Below are positions 16,540-24,230 of a stretch of 64,000 nt of DNA, piece after piece (the stretch's first letter is position 1; each line of letters starts with the position of its first letter). Position numbers and translations under genes: made by a program. The stretch spans positions 86,277-150,276 of the forward strand of contig JAEXDA010000039.1 in NCBI GenBank assembly GCA_023401925.1, written 5' to 3'. The stretch comes from Bacillota bacterium (GTDB lineage: Bacteria > Bacillota > UBA4882 > UBA8346). The notes beneath the pieces were generated by a model. The model did no database searches, was not told the origin of the DNA, and saw only the letters and a list, made by a program, of their open reading frames with translations.

Positions 16540-17585
16540 AATTCCACCTCCCGGATCACCTGGGCCAACTGTTCATCGGAGAGTGGTCCCTTTTGCCGGA
16601 TTGAAACTTCACGGACTTTTTCCAATGCACCGGGCAAGGCCGCCGGATGGATATTCATACCCAATTGCCGCAATTTCTCGCTAAGCGCAGCCCTGCCGGA
16701 GTGCTTTCCAATCACAATCCGCCGAATAAGACCCACAGTTTCGGGGGAAAACGGTTCGTAAAGCTCACTCTTTTTCATGACGCCGTCCACATGAATCCCC
16801 GATTCGTGGCTAAAAATACCCGAACCGATAATTGCTTTATTTTCCACGATCCTCTGACCAAGCTGCGCCAAAACCTCATGGCAAAACGGCGCCAACTGAG
16901 GAGATACCGTCAAAGGAATTTGCAGAAGATATTTGGCGCTCATGGCCACTTCTTCATAGGCCGGACATTGCCCCACGCCCCCCACAGATACCGCCACATG
17001 GCGGATACCGCTTCGCAAAGCGCTCAAGACATTGGCGGTAGCCATCCCCATCGAATTATTAGCGTGATATTCCAGCGGACAGCCGATTTTTTTCCGCAGG
17101 TCAGTCAACAAACGTTCCGTGGCGAAAGGTTCCATCCTTCCTTCCCGATCGGCGACAATCAAACGCTGGATACCTCCCTGTTCAATGAGGTCTTGAAAAA
17201 CTCCCACCCTCTCCGGGGTGCAGTGGTTTCCATCCATGCAACCCCAGCTAATTCCCATTCCATAGCGGTGCGCTGTTTCCAAAGCCCTTTCGAAACGGGC
17301 CTTATTCTCCCTTAACGGGTCAAATTCGATTACAATCCGTCCGCACCCTCCTCGATGGGCGCGTTGGATCTCCGATGTTTCGGCGTTTAGCCACACTCGC
17401 ACATTTTCGGACTGGCTCAAGGTATCCGGAGAACTTTTCTGGAATAGCTCTACCGGAATATCCACAACAGCCCCTGTGGCCCGGAAGATTTTATCCGCCA
17501 GCAAAGGTATTTTTGGCGAAGCCAGTCCCTGAGCCCGGGTAATCCAGCGGATGGTCTCATCGAAAAAAAATAATGCCGGTTTCAT
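16536..17585 (-). CDS. nifV: homocitrate synthase, omega subunit (NifV-omega type)
   Basis: 349 aa from the ATG at 17585 (GGAAAGGGG upstream). It is barrel-like but the catalytic DTTLRDGEQ is replaced by DETIRWITRAQ, so this half is not expected to be active alone. It carries what NifV-alpha lacks: SHESGIHVDGVMKK and GKHSGRAAL plus a helical tail, the C-terminal lid region of isopropylmalate-synthase-type enzymes. It should pair with NifV-alpha as a hetero-oligomer. A histidine stretch (EYHANNSMGMATANVLSAL) keeps part of the metal site. Confidence 0.87.
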   Translation of the reverse strand: MKPALFFFDETIRWITRAQGLASPKIPLLADKIFRATGAVVDIPVELFQKSSPDTLSQSENVRVWLNAETSEIQRAHRGGCGRIVIEFDPLRENKARFERALETAHRYGMGISWGCMDGNHCTPERVGVFQDLIEQGGIQRLIVADREGRMEPFATERLLTDLRKKIGCPLEYHANNSMGMATANVLSALRSGIRHVAVSVGGVGQCPAYEEVAMSAKYLLQIPLTVSPQLAPFCHEVLAQLGQRIVENKAIIGSGIFSHESGIHVDGVMKKSELYEPFSPETVGLIRRIVIGKHSGRAALSEKLRQLGMNIHPAALPGALEKVREVSIRQKGPLSDEQLAQVIREVEF

Positions 17586-17646
17586 GCCGCTCGCCCCTTT
17601 CCTCACGGTTTTACTTTGCCCTCCGGCGCCCCTGAGACCAGGCGCT

Positions 17647-18012
17647 TCAAACCGCCGCCGCCCCTGTCTCCCCATTGCTGACTCTGATCGCATCGCTGAT
17701 AGGCATTACGAAAATTTTACCGTCGCCCGGCCTACCCTTGCTATTGACATGGATAATCGTCTCCACGACGGTTTTAACGTCGTTATCATTGATTACGATT
17801 GACAAAAGCCGCTTGGGAATGAGCCGGTGTTCTTCCGACACCGTTTCCAGCACTTTTGCCGAAACCGTTTCATCCCTTACCGTAAAATGCACCTTTTTCT
17901 TGCCTCTGCCCAATACTTTGCTGCAGTTGAGAGCGGCAAATCCTTTTTGCAACAGGGCATTTTTGGTCTGATTAATCATATCGATCCGGATGACTGCCAC
18001 GACTTCTTTCAT
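17647..18012 (-). CDS. nifI2: nitrogenase PII-type regulator NifI2
   Basis: 121-aa GlnB-family protein. It has the NifI2 features MKEVVAVIRIDM, KVLGRGKKK, an extended T-loop (HRLIPKRLLSIVINDNDV) and GDGKIFVMPISDAIRVSNGE. With NifI1 it binds and blocks dinitrogenase when nitrogen is plentiful, relieved by 2-oxoglutarate and ATP, as shown in methanogens. It follows nifI1 by 13 nt. Its place after nifB rather than between nifH and nifD is a different arrangement from that described in methanogens. Confidence 0.92.
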   Translation of the reverse strand: MKEVVAVIRIDMINQTKNALLQKGFAALNCSKVLGRGKKKVHFTVRDETVSAKVLETVSEEHRLIPKRLLSIVINDNDVKTVVETIIHVNSKGRPGDGKIFVMPISDAIRVSNGETGAAAV

Positions 18013-18025
18013 AGCGATTCCTCCA

Positions 18026-18352
18026 TTACAATTGATTGACGCCGGAACTTACAGTATAAACTTCTTCCACCGGACTGATAAAAATTTTGCCGTCTCCAAA
18101 TTTACCGTTTTCTCCGGTCCGGGCATTTTGAACGATGATATCAATGATTTTCTGCCTGTTTTGATCCTCGCACACAATAAACAACATTTCCTTGGGGAGT
18201 TCGTCGTAAACTATATCTCCGCATTGAAGCCCCCTTTGGCGGCCTCTTCCCACCACATCCATTTTGGTGACAGCCGGAAATCCGGCATCCACCAATTGAG
18301 CCAAAATCTCTTCCACTTTTTCAGGCCGGACAATTGCCCGAATCATAATCAT
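18026..18352 (-). CDS. nifI1: nitrogenase PII-type regulator NifI1
   Basis: 108-aa PII-family protein: MIMIRAIVRPEKVEEILAQL, PAVTKMDVVGRGRQRG, YDELPKEMLFIVCED and DGKIFISPVEEVYTVSSG, the classical NifI1 signature. The chosen ATG at 18352 has AAGGAG 9 nt upstream; longer starts would place the ribosome site inside the gene. Acts with NifI2 in ammonia switch-off of nitrogenase. Co-transcribed in the anf operon, so the presumed target is the FeFe protein, where NifI control is less explored than for the MoFe protein. Confidence 0.93.
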   Translation of the reverse strand: MIMIRAIVRPEKVEEILAQLVDAGFPAVTKMDVVGRGRQRGLQCGDIVYDELPKEMLFIVCEDQNRQKIIDIIVQNARTGENGKFGDGKIFISPVEEVYTVSSGVNQL

Positions 18353-18462
18353 CTGAGTCATCTCCTTGATTTCTAAATTCACCTGGAAAATACTTTCGAC
18401 CATGGTCGCCGGAACGAAACGAGTTTACCGCCAAGACAGACAGCACAGAGAAAACTTTGCAT

Positions 18463-19434
18463 TCACGCTACACCCGGATCGGACGGCTGAAAATTATTTT
18501 CCCTACGGACTGTGGCCGGACCCTTTTTTGAAACATCAGCGAATCGGCAAGCAATATCCCGCTCCAGCAGCCCGATGGCATCGGCCCGGCATTGCCTGCA
18601 ATGGCACATCTGCTGAATATCCTTCCGGCTTATTTCCCGCAAGCTCTTCAGTTCCTCCGGGCTTGGCGGAGCCATAGCCTGAAAGCGGCTACCCTGAGCC
18701 GGAATCAACGGAATGATATTGGTCATGAACACTCCCAATTCTTTAGCCTTCTTTACCACCAGCGGAATATGGGCGGCATTGATACCGGGAATCATTACAA
18801 TGTTCACTTTCACGCAAACGCTTTTCCCAACCAAATAACGGATACCTTCGATTTGGTTTTCAAGTAAAATTTCAGCCGCCGCGACCCCGGTATGCCGTTT
18901 CCCCCGGAAATCGACAAAATGATAAATAGCGGCTCCTATCTCCGGATCGATACAATTGAGGGTAACAGTAACGTGGCTGACACCTAGTGCCACCAGCTCA
19001 GGCCCGTATTGAGGAACCATCAATCCATTGGTGGAGAGGCAAAATAAACATTCCGGATCCTCCTCACGGATCAAAGCAAGGGTCCGTCGTGTTTGCTCCC
19101 AATTGGCCAGGGCATCTCCGGGACCGGCGATACCAACCACCGAAAGATTGGGCAAGGCCCGCTTTACTTGGATGAACTTATCTCTGGCCGCTTCGGGGTT
19201 TAAAATTTCCCTGGTCACTCCAGGCCGGCTTTCATTGACACAGTCAAATTTACGGTTGCAATAATGGCATTGAATATTGCAAGCGGGTGCCACCGGCAAA
19301 TGCATCCGGGCATACTGATGGGCCGCGTTCACCGAGTAACAGGGATGTTTAGCCGTGGCGGCCGACAATTCCCACGGCGCTTCTTGCGCCGCACCTTGCG
19401 CCGCATCTTGCGATGACAAGTTTTCCTGGGACAT
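18463..19434 (-). CDS. nifB: nitrogenase cofactor synthase NifB (radical SAM)
   Basis: 323 aa, start ATG at 19434 with GGAGGGGG. Builds NifB-co, the 8Fe-9S-carbide precursor of all nitrogenase cofactors. The radical-SAM cluster motif is CNIQCHYCNRKFDC (C52, C56, C59), preceded by HPCYSVNAAHQYARMHLPV. GIAGPGDALAN binds SAM. The C-terminal MCHCRQCRADAIGLL is the NifB hallmark for the auxiliary clusters. There is no C-terminal NafY/NifX domain, as in archaeal and short Firmicute NifB. Lies about 150 nt after anfK in the same direction. Confidence 0.96.
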   Translation of the reverse strand: MSQENLSSQDAAQGAAQEAPWELSAATAKHPCYSVNAAHQYARMHLPVAPACNIQCHYCNRKFDCVNESRPGVTREILNPEAARDKFIQVKRALPNLSVVGIAGPGDALANWEQTRRTLALIREEDPECLFCLSTNGLMVPQYGPELVALGVSHVTVTLNCIDPEIGAAIYHFVDFRGKRHTGVAAAEILLENQIEGIRYLVGKSVCVKVNIVMIPGINAAHIPLVVKKAKELGVFMTNIIPLIPAQGSRFQAMAPPSPEELKSLREISRKDIQQMCHCRQCRADAIGLLERDIACRFADVSKKGPATVRRENNFQPSDPGVA

Positions 19435-19585
19435 GATGCTCAACCCCCTCCAATTCTGCCGGGTCAGGCTGCCGAAAAATCTTGCCAAAACAATTTTCGA
19501 TCTATATGAAGCAAATACTTTATCAGATATTTCTTAAGCCTCCCGCTTTTCGGCAGCCCTCGGCAGAAGCTTTTGATTCAACGCC

Positions 19586-20974
19586 TTACCATACATTCAG
19601 CACCCATTCTTTATTTTTCTTATACTCCATATCACTAAAAATGGTGTTGGCCATCAATTCACTCAACCAAATGGCGCCGCTGTAGCCAACCACGGGATGC
19701 CGATACATGCCCGCCCGATCGTATACGGGAAACCCTACCCGCGCCATCGGGATTTTGTAATCGACCGAGACAAAACGCCCCTTGGAATGCCCCAAAATAA
19801 GATCCAATTGCAATCCCTTATTTTTAATCCGGTCTTCCAATTCCCACAAGTCGGCGTTCATTATAATTTCCATATCAAAATCAATATTCTCCTGAAGCTC
19901 CTTGATCCGGGGATCCTTCGGATAATTGGTGTTGTCGTCCCCGAGAAGCAATAAGACCGGCTTCATCTCCAAATCGAGGCAAAACTGGGCCAAACCAATG
20001 ACTAGATCGGCGTTTCCGTAAATGGCAACCCGTTTATCGGCCAAAAACATATGGGTCAGATCCGTCAAAGCATCAATCGCTATCCCCCGCTCCCGGACCA
20101 GCGACTCCGGGATGGCTTTGCCGGTCATGGTTTTTACATTTTGCAAAAAGGTATCCGTATTCCGGATGCCGATGGGTGTCGGTCCAATAACGGCCGGAAC
20201 GCCGAATTCGTCTTCCAGGTACCCGGCGGCTTTTCCGCCTTCATAGCGGTTGAGGGCGATCGTTCCGATGGCATTCGCGGTATCCCGCAAATCCTCAACG
20301 GTTGTATCGCCGTGGGAGGTTTCATTTCCTTCCGGCATCAAGGGAGAATCGAAACTCTCAATTTCGAAAAGCACGTTGGCCTCCACCCGCATTTCGGAAA
20401 GAAGATGCTTCAGAGCCGTCACATCACCGGGATTGGCCCACCCGGTTATCAGATTGATTTTCCCGTTGGATTGGCCCTTTTTGGCAAAATAGGTGACAAA
20501 ATCATTGACAGCCACATCGTATCCGCTGACCATGCTTCCTTTAAAACTCGGTGTATGAATAGGGATTAAATAGACCTCCCGGCCGGGGTATTTTTCTTTC
20601 AAAAGCCCTTCATTGAGTTTTCGGACCACGCCATCCACATCGTCGCCGATTACTTCGGTGGAACAAGTCGTGATGATGGGAATCACTTTCACCTTGGGAT
20701 AGCGCATTAAAAGGACATCGATACCTTCTTCGACCCGGTTTAATGCCCCAAAGACCGCGCCGTCTTCATGGAGAGAAGAAGAGGCCAATTCAAAACTTTC
20801 TTTAAAATGCTGAGAAAACAGCAAGCGGACAAACATCACACAGCCTTGGCCTCCATGGACCAAGCCAATACAATCCTTAATTCCGATGCTGGCATATTGA
20901 GCGCCGCACGGTTGGCAAGTGAAGATGGGATTGATAACGCCAATCCTTTCCTTTGGCTTTAATTCACAGGACAT
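19586..20974 (-). CDS. anfK: iron-only nitrogenase beta subunit AnfK
   Basis: 462-aa beta chain of the FeFe dinitrogenase. P-cluster cysteines are in FTCQPCGAQYASIG (C20/C23), HGGQGCVMF (C45) and ITTCSTEVIGDD. It is shorter than NifK and lacks its N-terminal extension, as AnfK and VnfK do. Late motifs VGFPVYDRAGMYRHPVVGY and GAIWLSELMANTIF match the K-subunit end. It follows anfG by 14 nt with AAGGAG. With AnfD it forms the (DGK)2 complex that reduces N2. Confidence 0.96.
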   Translation of the reverse strand: MSCELKPKERIGVINPIFTCQPCGAQYASIGIKDCIGLVHGGQGCVMFVRLLFSQHFKESFELASSSLHEDGAVFGALNRVEEGIDVLLMRYPKVKVIPIITTCSTEVIGDDVDGVVRKLNEGLLKEKYPGREVYLIPIHTPSFKGSMVSGYDVAVNDFVTYFAKKGQSNGKINLITGWANPGDVTALKHLLSEMRVEANVLFEIESFDSPLMPEGNETSHGDTTVEDLRDTANAIGTIALNRYEGGKAAGYLEDEFGVPAVIGPTPIGIRNTDTFLQNVKTMTGKAIPESLVRERGIAIDALTDLTHMFLADKRVAIYGNADLVIGLAQFCLDLEMKPVLLLLGDDNTNYPKDPRIKELQENIDFDMEIIMNADLWELEDRIKNKGLQLDLILGHSKGRFVSVDYKIPMARVGFPVYDRAGMYRHPVVGYSGAIWLSELMANTIFSDMEYKKNKEWVLNVW

Positions 20975-20988
20975 GATATTGCTCCTTC

Positions 20989-21348
20989 CTAATAAAGCGG
21001 ATCGGTGAGCTCCGCATTCAACGATCCCTTGATCATCAAGAAATCCATACGTTCTTTAAGTCCTTGCATCAGCAGTTTAATTTCCGTTTTATCCATTGTG
21101 GCCAGCCAAGGGAACAGGCTTTTAAAAGCCTCCGCCAGGCAGACGGCATCCACCCAATAACATTTATCAGCCGGCGTCCCAGTCTCTACAGGCTCATCGC
21201 AAAGAATCTGCATGGTTTTGGTGAGGATTCCCACGTTTTGTTTTTCCCGGTCCCAGGTTCGAGAATGAAACTGCCACAGGCATTTTTTCATAATATAATT
21301 TACCAACTGCTCAATATGTTCTTTCATCAAATCTTCGGTATTTTCCAT
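20989..21348 (-). CDS. anfG: iron-only nitrogenase delta subunit AnfG
   Basis: 119 aa. The delta subunit exists only in the alternative (V and Fe-only) nitrogenases, so this gene decides the type. Key stretches are YIMKKCLWQFHSRTWDRE, ILTKTMQILCDEPV, CYWVDAVCLAEAF and GSLNAELTDPLY. These match AnfG as I remember it from Rhodobacter and Azotobacter. It binds the outer face of AnfD and is needed for activity. It sits between anfD and anfK (gaps 18 and 14 nt), the standard order. Confidence 0.96.
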   Translation of the reverse strand: MENTEDLMKEHIEQLVNYIMKKCLWQFHSRTWDREKQNVGILTKTMQILCDEPVETGTPADKCYWVDAVCLAEAFKSLFPWLATMDKTEIKLLMQGLKERMDFLMIKGSLNAELTDPLY

Positions 21349-21366
21349 ATCATCATCCCTCCACCA

Positions 21367-22932
21367 TCACACCGCTGGAACCTGTTTGGCCGCAGGAAAC
21401 TCCGGATAGGTCTTCTGAAGCAAATCAGGAAGAATATCATATTTGCCGGTGTATTCCCGGAGCGTTTTAGAGGACTTGACCTCCTCACTCAAATTAACAT
21501 CGGAAAGCATCCTCTGGGTTACAAATCCTTTGTCGGTCGGTATCTCGTCCTTGCTGATATCTAACAGCGAAAGTTGATGGATGGGCGAATAAATCCCATT
21601 GTAAATATCCCGGGCGAAACGGACCCATCCTTCAAACCCCTTCCAGGGGCCGTTGTGATAGGCATGAGCATTCAGATACGGGACCCGGATTTTTTTGGCG
21701 ACTTCTCCCGGCCGCTTGCCGGTAAAGATGATATCCGGCTTCAGCGTCTCCATCGCTTCCAATCCCTCAAGCTCGTTGGGATCGTCGATGGCCAAAGCCC
21801 CTTCTTCACAGCGGGATATCCCCTTTTCCATATCTCCCTGGTGGCCGAACTTGGTATACACCGACACCACGTCGACTCCCATTTCTTCATGAATCACATT
21901 GGCCCAATGCCACAACTTGGAACCACCCGGCCAAAGGCATACCTTTTTACCGCGCAGGCGTTCCTTGTACCAATCCAATTCCGGTTTCCAGCGGGCTGTT
22001 TCTTCGTCAATAATCGCCTGGGCCCGATCTTCGATGCCGAAAAAGAGGCCGATTTTCCGCAGGGAAAGCGACAAGGGCACAAACCCGAACCCATCGATAT
22101 CCAGCCTTGGAATCCCATAGCGTTTCCGCAATTCATTGCAAATGTATTCGGCTGAACGGGCGCATTCCAGCACATTTAAATGAGCCCGGTGCATCCCCCG
22201 GAGATCATCGTAAGAGCCGTTGCCCGTAAAAGTGGACAACACCTGAATTCCCATTCGTTTAAAATAATCGTCCATGACCACCTGGTCGCCCTGGATGTTG
22301 TATTCGCCGACATAGTTGATCACATAGTCGCTGGTGATTTCCGGTTCGACCGTCCCCACCTTTTGGGTAAGCCAGGCGATATTGATTTTATGATGTCCCC
22401 CCGACTGGCTTGGGCCTCCAAATCCCGGTGAATTACAAACAAAGATATCGACATCCGGCATTTCTTCCATGACTTCGTCGGCGATGGCATTCATATCATC
22501 GCCGATTAATGCCGAGGCGCAGGTCTGATAGATAGTCATCCGTTTCATATTTGGAAATGCCTTGAAAGCCTCGATGATATTTTGCTTCAACATCTTTTCA
22601 GCGCCAAATACGATGTTTTTCTCCTTCATGTCCGTAGCAAAAGTATATTTGAGCTGAAAGTTGTCATTGTCGCTGATATACCGTTTGGTCTGCCAGGTAT
22701 CATAGGTACAACCTACCGGCCCATGACTCATATGAATGACATCTTTCATCGGGGTGCCGATAACATGCTTCGCCCCGCAATAGGCGCAACCGCGCTCCGA
22801 GATGGAACCGGGAATCGTATTCAAGTATCCCAGGGGAAGGGCATCGGTTAGATTTTCACCGGGCCCTTTGATGACCGCATGTTTTCCCCGCTCAGGTATG
22901 CATTCACTGCATTTAAACAAATGATAAGGCAT
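21367..22932 (-). CDS. anfD: iron-only nitrogenase alpha subunit AnfD
   Basis: 521-aa alpha chain of FeFe dinitrogenase. P-cluster cysteines are C49/C52 (ERGCAYCGAKHVIG), C75 (HGPVGCTYDTW) and C138 (YQTCASALIGDD). The FeFe cofactor ligands are Cys257 (LNVLECARSAEYI) and a histidine of NAHAYHNGPWKGFEGW (His423). SPGFGGPSQSGGHHKINIAW and TFTGNGSYDDLRGMHRAHLN are characteristic of AnfD/VnfD rather than NifD. The protein is full length with no broken motif. Long stretches agree with AnfD as I recall it from proteobacteria. Confidence 0.97.
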   Translation of the reverse strand: MPYHLFKCSECIPERGKHAVIKGPGENLTDALPLGYLNTIPGSISERGCAYCGAKHVIGTPMKDVIHMSHGPVGCTYDTWQTKRYISDNDNFQLKYTFATDMKEKNIVFGAEKMLKQNIIEAFKAFPNMKRMTIYQTCASALIGDDMNAIADEVMEEMPDVDIFVCNSPGFGGPSQSGGHHKINIAWLTQKVGTVEPEITSDYVINYVGEYNIQGDQVVMDDYFKRMGIQVLSTFTGNGSYDDLRGMHRAHLNVLECARSAEYICNELRKRYGIPRLDIDGFGFVPLSLSLRKIGLFFGIEDRAQAIIDEETARWKPELDWYKERLRGKKVCLWPGGSKLWHWANVIHEEMGVDVVSVYTKFGHQGDMEKGISRCEEGALAIDDPNELEGLEAMETLKPDIIFTGKRPGEVAKKIRVPYLNAHAYHNGPWKGFEGWVRFARDIYNGIYSPIHQLSLLDISKDEIPTDKGFVTQRMLSDVNLSEEVKSSKTLREYTGKYDILPDLLQKTYPEFPAAKQVPAV

Positions 22933-22974
22933 GATGGGTCCCCTCCTTTAATCGTTACCTAAGATCAGATCACT

Positions 22975-23799
22975 TTAATCGGCGATGCCGTATTTGACGA
23001 CCATGGCCTCTAATTCATCCATTTTTAAGGGTTGTGGGACTACGAAATTTTGGTTCTTGATGATTTTCTGGGCCAATTCCCCGTATTCTTTGGCCTGATT
23101 ACATTCTGCATCGTAGTCAACCACGGTCTTTTTGTTAAATTCGGCCTTTTGAACAATATTGTCACGGGGTACAAAATGAATCATTTGGGTACCGATGGCC
23201 GCAGTAAATTCTTCAAGGAATTCGACCTCCCGGTCAACTTTGCGGCTGTTGCAAATAACCCCGCCGAGACGGACACCGCTTTGTTTGGCGTATTTTAGCA
23301 AGCCTTTGCAAATATTATTTGCCGCGTAAATGGCCATCATCTCGCCGGAGGCCACAATATACACTTCCTGAGCCTTACCATCCCGGATCGGCATTGCAAA
23401 ACCGCCGCAAACCACATCGCCTAATACATCAAAGAAGACAAAGTCCAAATCCTCTGTATAAGCGCCATTCTTTTCCATCAAATCAATGGCCGTAATAACG
23501 CCCCGACCGGCGCAACCAACCCCCGGTTCCGGTCCGCCCGACTCAACACAGCGAATCCCCTTAAACCCATTTTTAACAACACCCGCCACGGTGATTTTTT
23601 CCTCGCCCTCTTCCCGTAACATATCCATGAGGGTTCTTTGGTTCATGCCACCCAAAATCAACCGGGTAGAATCAGCCTTCGGATCACAGCCGTGAATGAA
23701 TACCTTTTGATTGTAAAAATGGGCCATTGCCGCCGCCGTATTTTGCTGGGTGGTGGATTTACCGATGCCGCCTTTTCCGTAAAATGCAATTTTTCTCAT
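22975..23799 (-). CDS. anfH: iron-only nitrogenase reductase AnfH
   Basis: 274-aa Fe protein, the ATP-driven electron donor of nitrogenase. The P-loop is GKGGIGKSTTQQN, and the subunit-bridging 4Fe-4S cysteines are C96 (GVGCAGRG) and C131 (GDVVCGGFAMPIRDGKA). Arg99 in CAGRG is the usual site of ADP-ribosylation. MEKNGAYTEDLDFVFFDVLG follows the alternative-nitrogenase type. It is the first gene of the operon, with a strong ribosome site (AAGGAG) and a sigma-A promoter about 190 bp upstream. Confidence 0.97.
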   Translation of the reverse strand: MRKIAFYGKGGIGKSTTQQNTAAAMAHFYNQKVFIHGCDPKADSTRLILGGMNQRTLMDMLREEGEEKITVAGVVKNGFKGIRCVESGGPEPGVGCAGRGVITAIDLMEKNGAYTEDLDFVFFDVLGDVVCGGFAMPIRDGKAQEVYIVASGEMMAIYAANNICKGLLKYAKQSGVRLGGVICNSRKVDREVEFLEEFTAAIGTQMIHFVPRDNIVQKAEFNKKTVVDYDAECNQAKEYGELAQKIIKNQNFVVPQPLKMDELEAMVVKYGIAD

Positions 23800-23936
23800 G
23801 TTCCTATCTCCTTTTTTTTTTTAAGACCTTGTTATTGCCTACCCAACGATTTTAACTACGCCTCCCTTCCGGATTTCAGTTTGGGCAATTCTGGTTGCAA
23901 TGTTAATGTTAGATTTTTTACCGACTTTAAACTTAC

Positions 23937-24011
23937 AACTAACTAAAACTAACTAAAACTAACTAAAACATTTCATGTGGGTATTTTATGGTAATTCTTG
24001 AAAGATGTCAA
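23937..24011 (-). promoter_or_regulatory. anf operon promoter with triple 10-bp operator-like repeat
   Basis: On the minus strand TTGACA (24006-24011), 17 bp, TAAAAT (23983-23988). From about +7 onward lie 3.3 copies of a 10-bp repeat, read on the plus strand as AACTAACTAA (23937-23969). The repeat matches the helical turn, so several protein units could bind on one DNA face. Its core GTTAGTTTTAGTT is identical to a motif in the divergent methyltransferase promoter. No sigma-54 (-24/-12) element was found. Confidence 0.7.
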
Positions 24012-24139
24012 CCCTTTAAATGTTAAATATTATGACATAGGATTAACAAAATTAAAAAATATGCTTACTTCCTTCTCCCTTGTCTCTCAAAACTGACGTT
24101 TTTATGTTATGTTGATGTCATGTTTCTTCGAAATTCGAC

Positions 24140-24199
24140 TTGCGTTTTTAGAGTTCCTACCGTATAATGACAATAAGTTTGTTTGAGTTAGTTTTAGTT
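24140..24199 (+). promoter_or_regulatory. methyltransferase promoter sharing the anf operator motif
   Basis: TTGCGT (24140-24145), 17 bp, TATAAT (24163-24168). The 13-mer GTTAGTTTTAGTT (24187-24199) follows about 18 bp after the -10 box, the same position as in the anf and modA promoters. Confidence 0.65.
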
Positions 24200-24230
24200 C
24201 ATTTAAATTATTTTCGCAGGAGGTCCGGAG

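Noticed and set aside
16536..17585. Frameshifted single nifV gene
   Set aside because: The two halves have separate ribosome sites and duplicate parts of the barrel, matching the known omega/alpha split rather than a broken gene.
19586..22932. Vanadium nitrogenase (vnfDGK) instead of Fe-only
   Set aside because: Sequence details of D, G and H, the separate vnfD/G/K order seen elsewhere and the lack of vanadate transporter genes favour anf; phylogeny would settle it.
23800..24230. Sigma-54 promoter for the nitrogenase genes
   Set aside because: No TGGCAC-N5-TTGC element on either strand; good sigma-A boxes are present instead.
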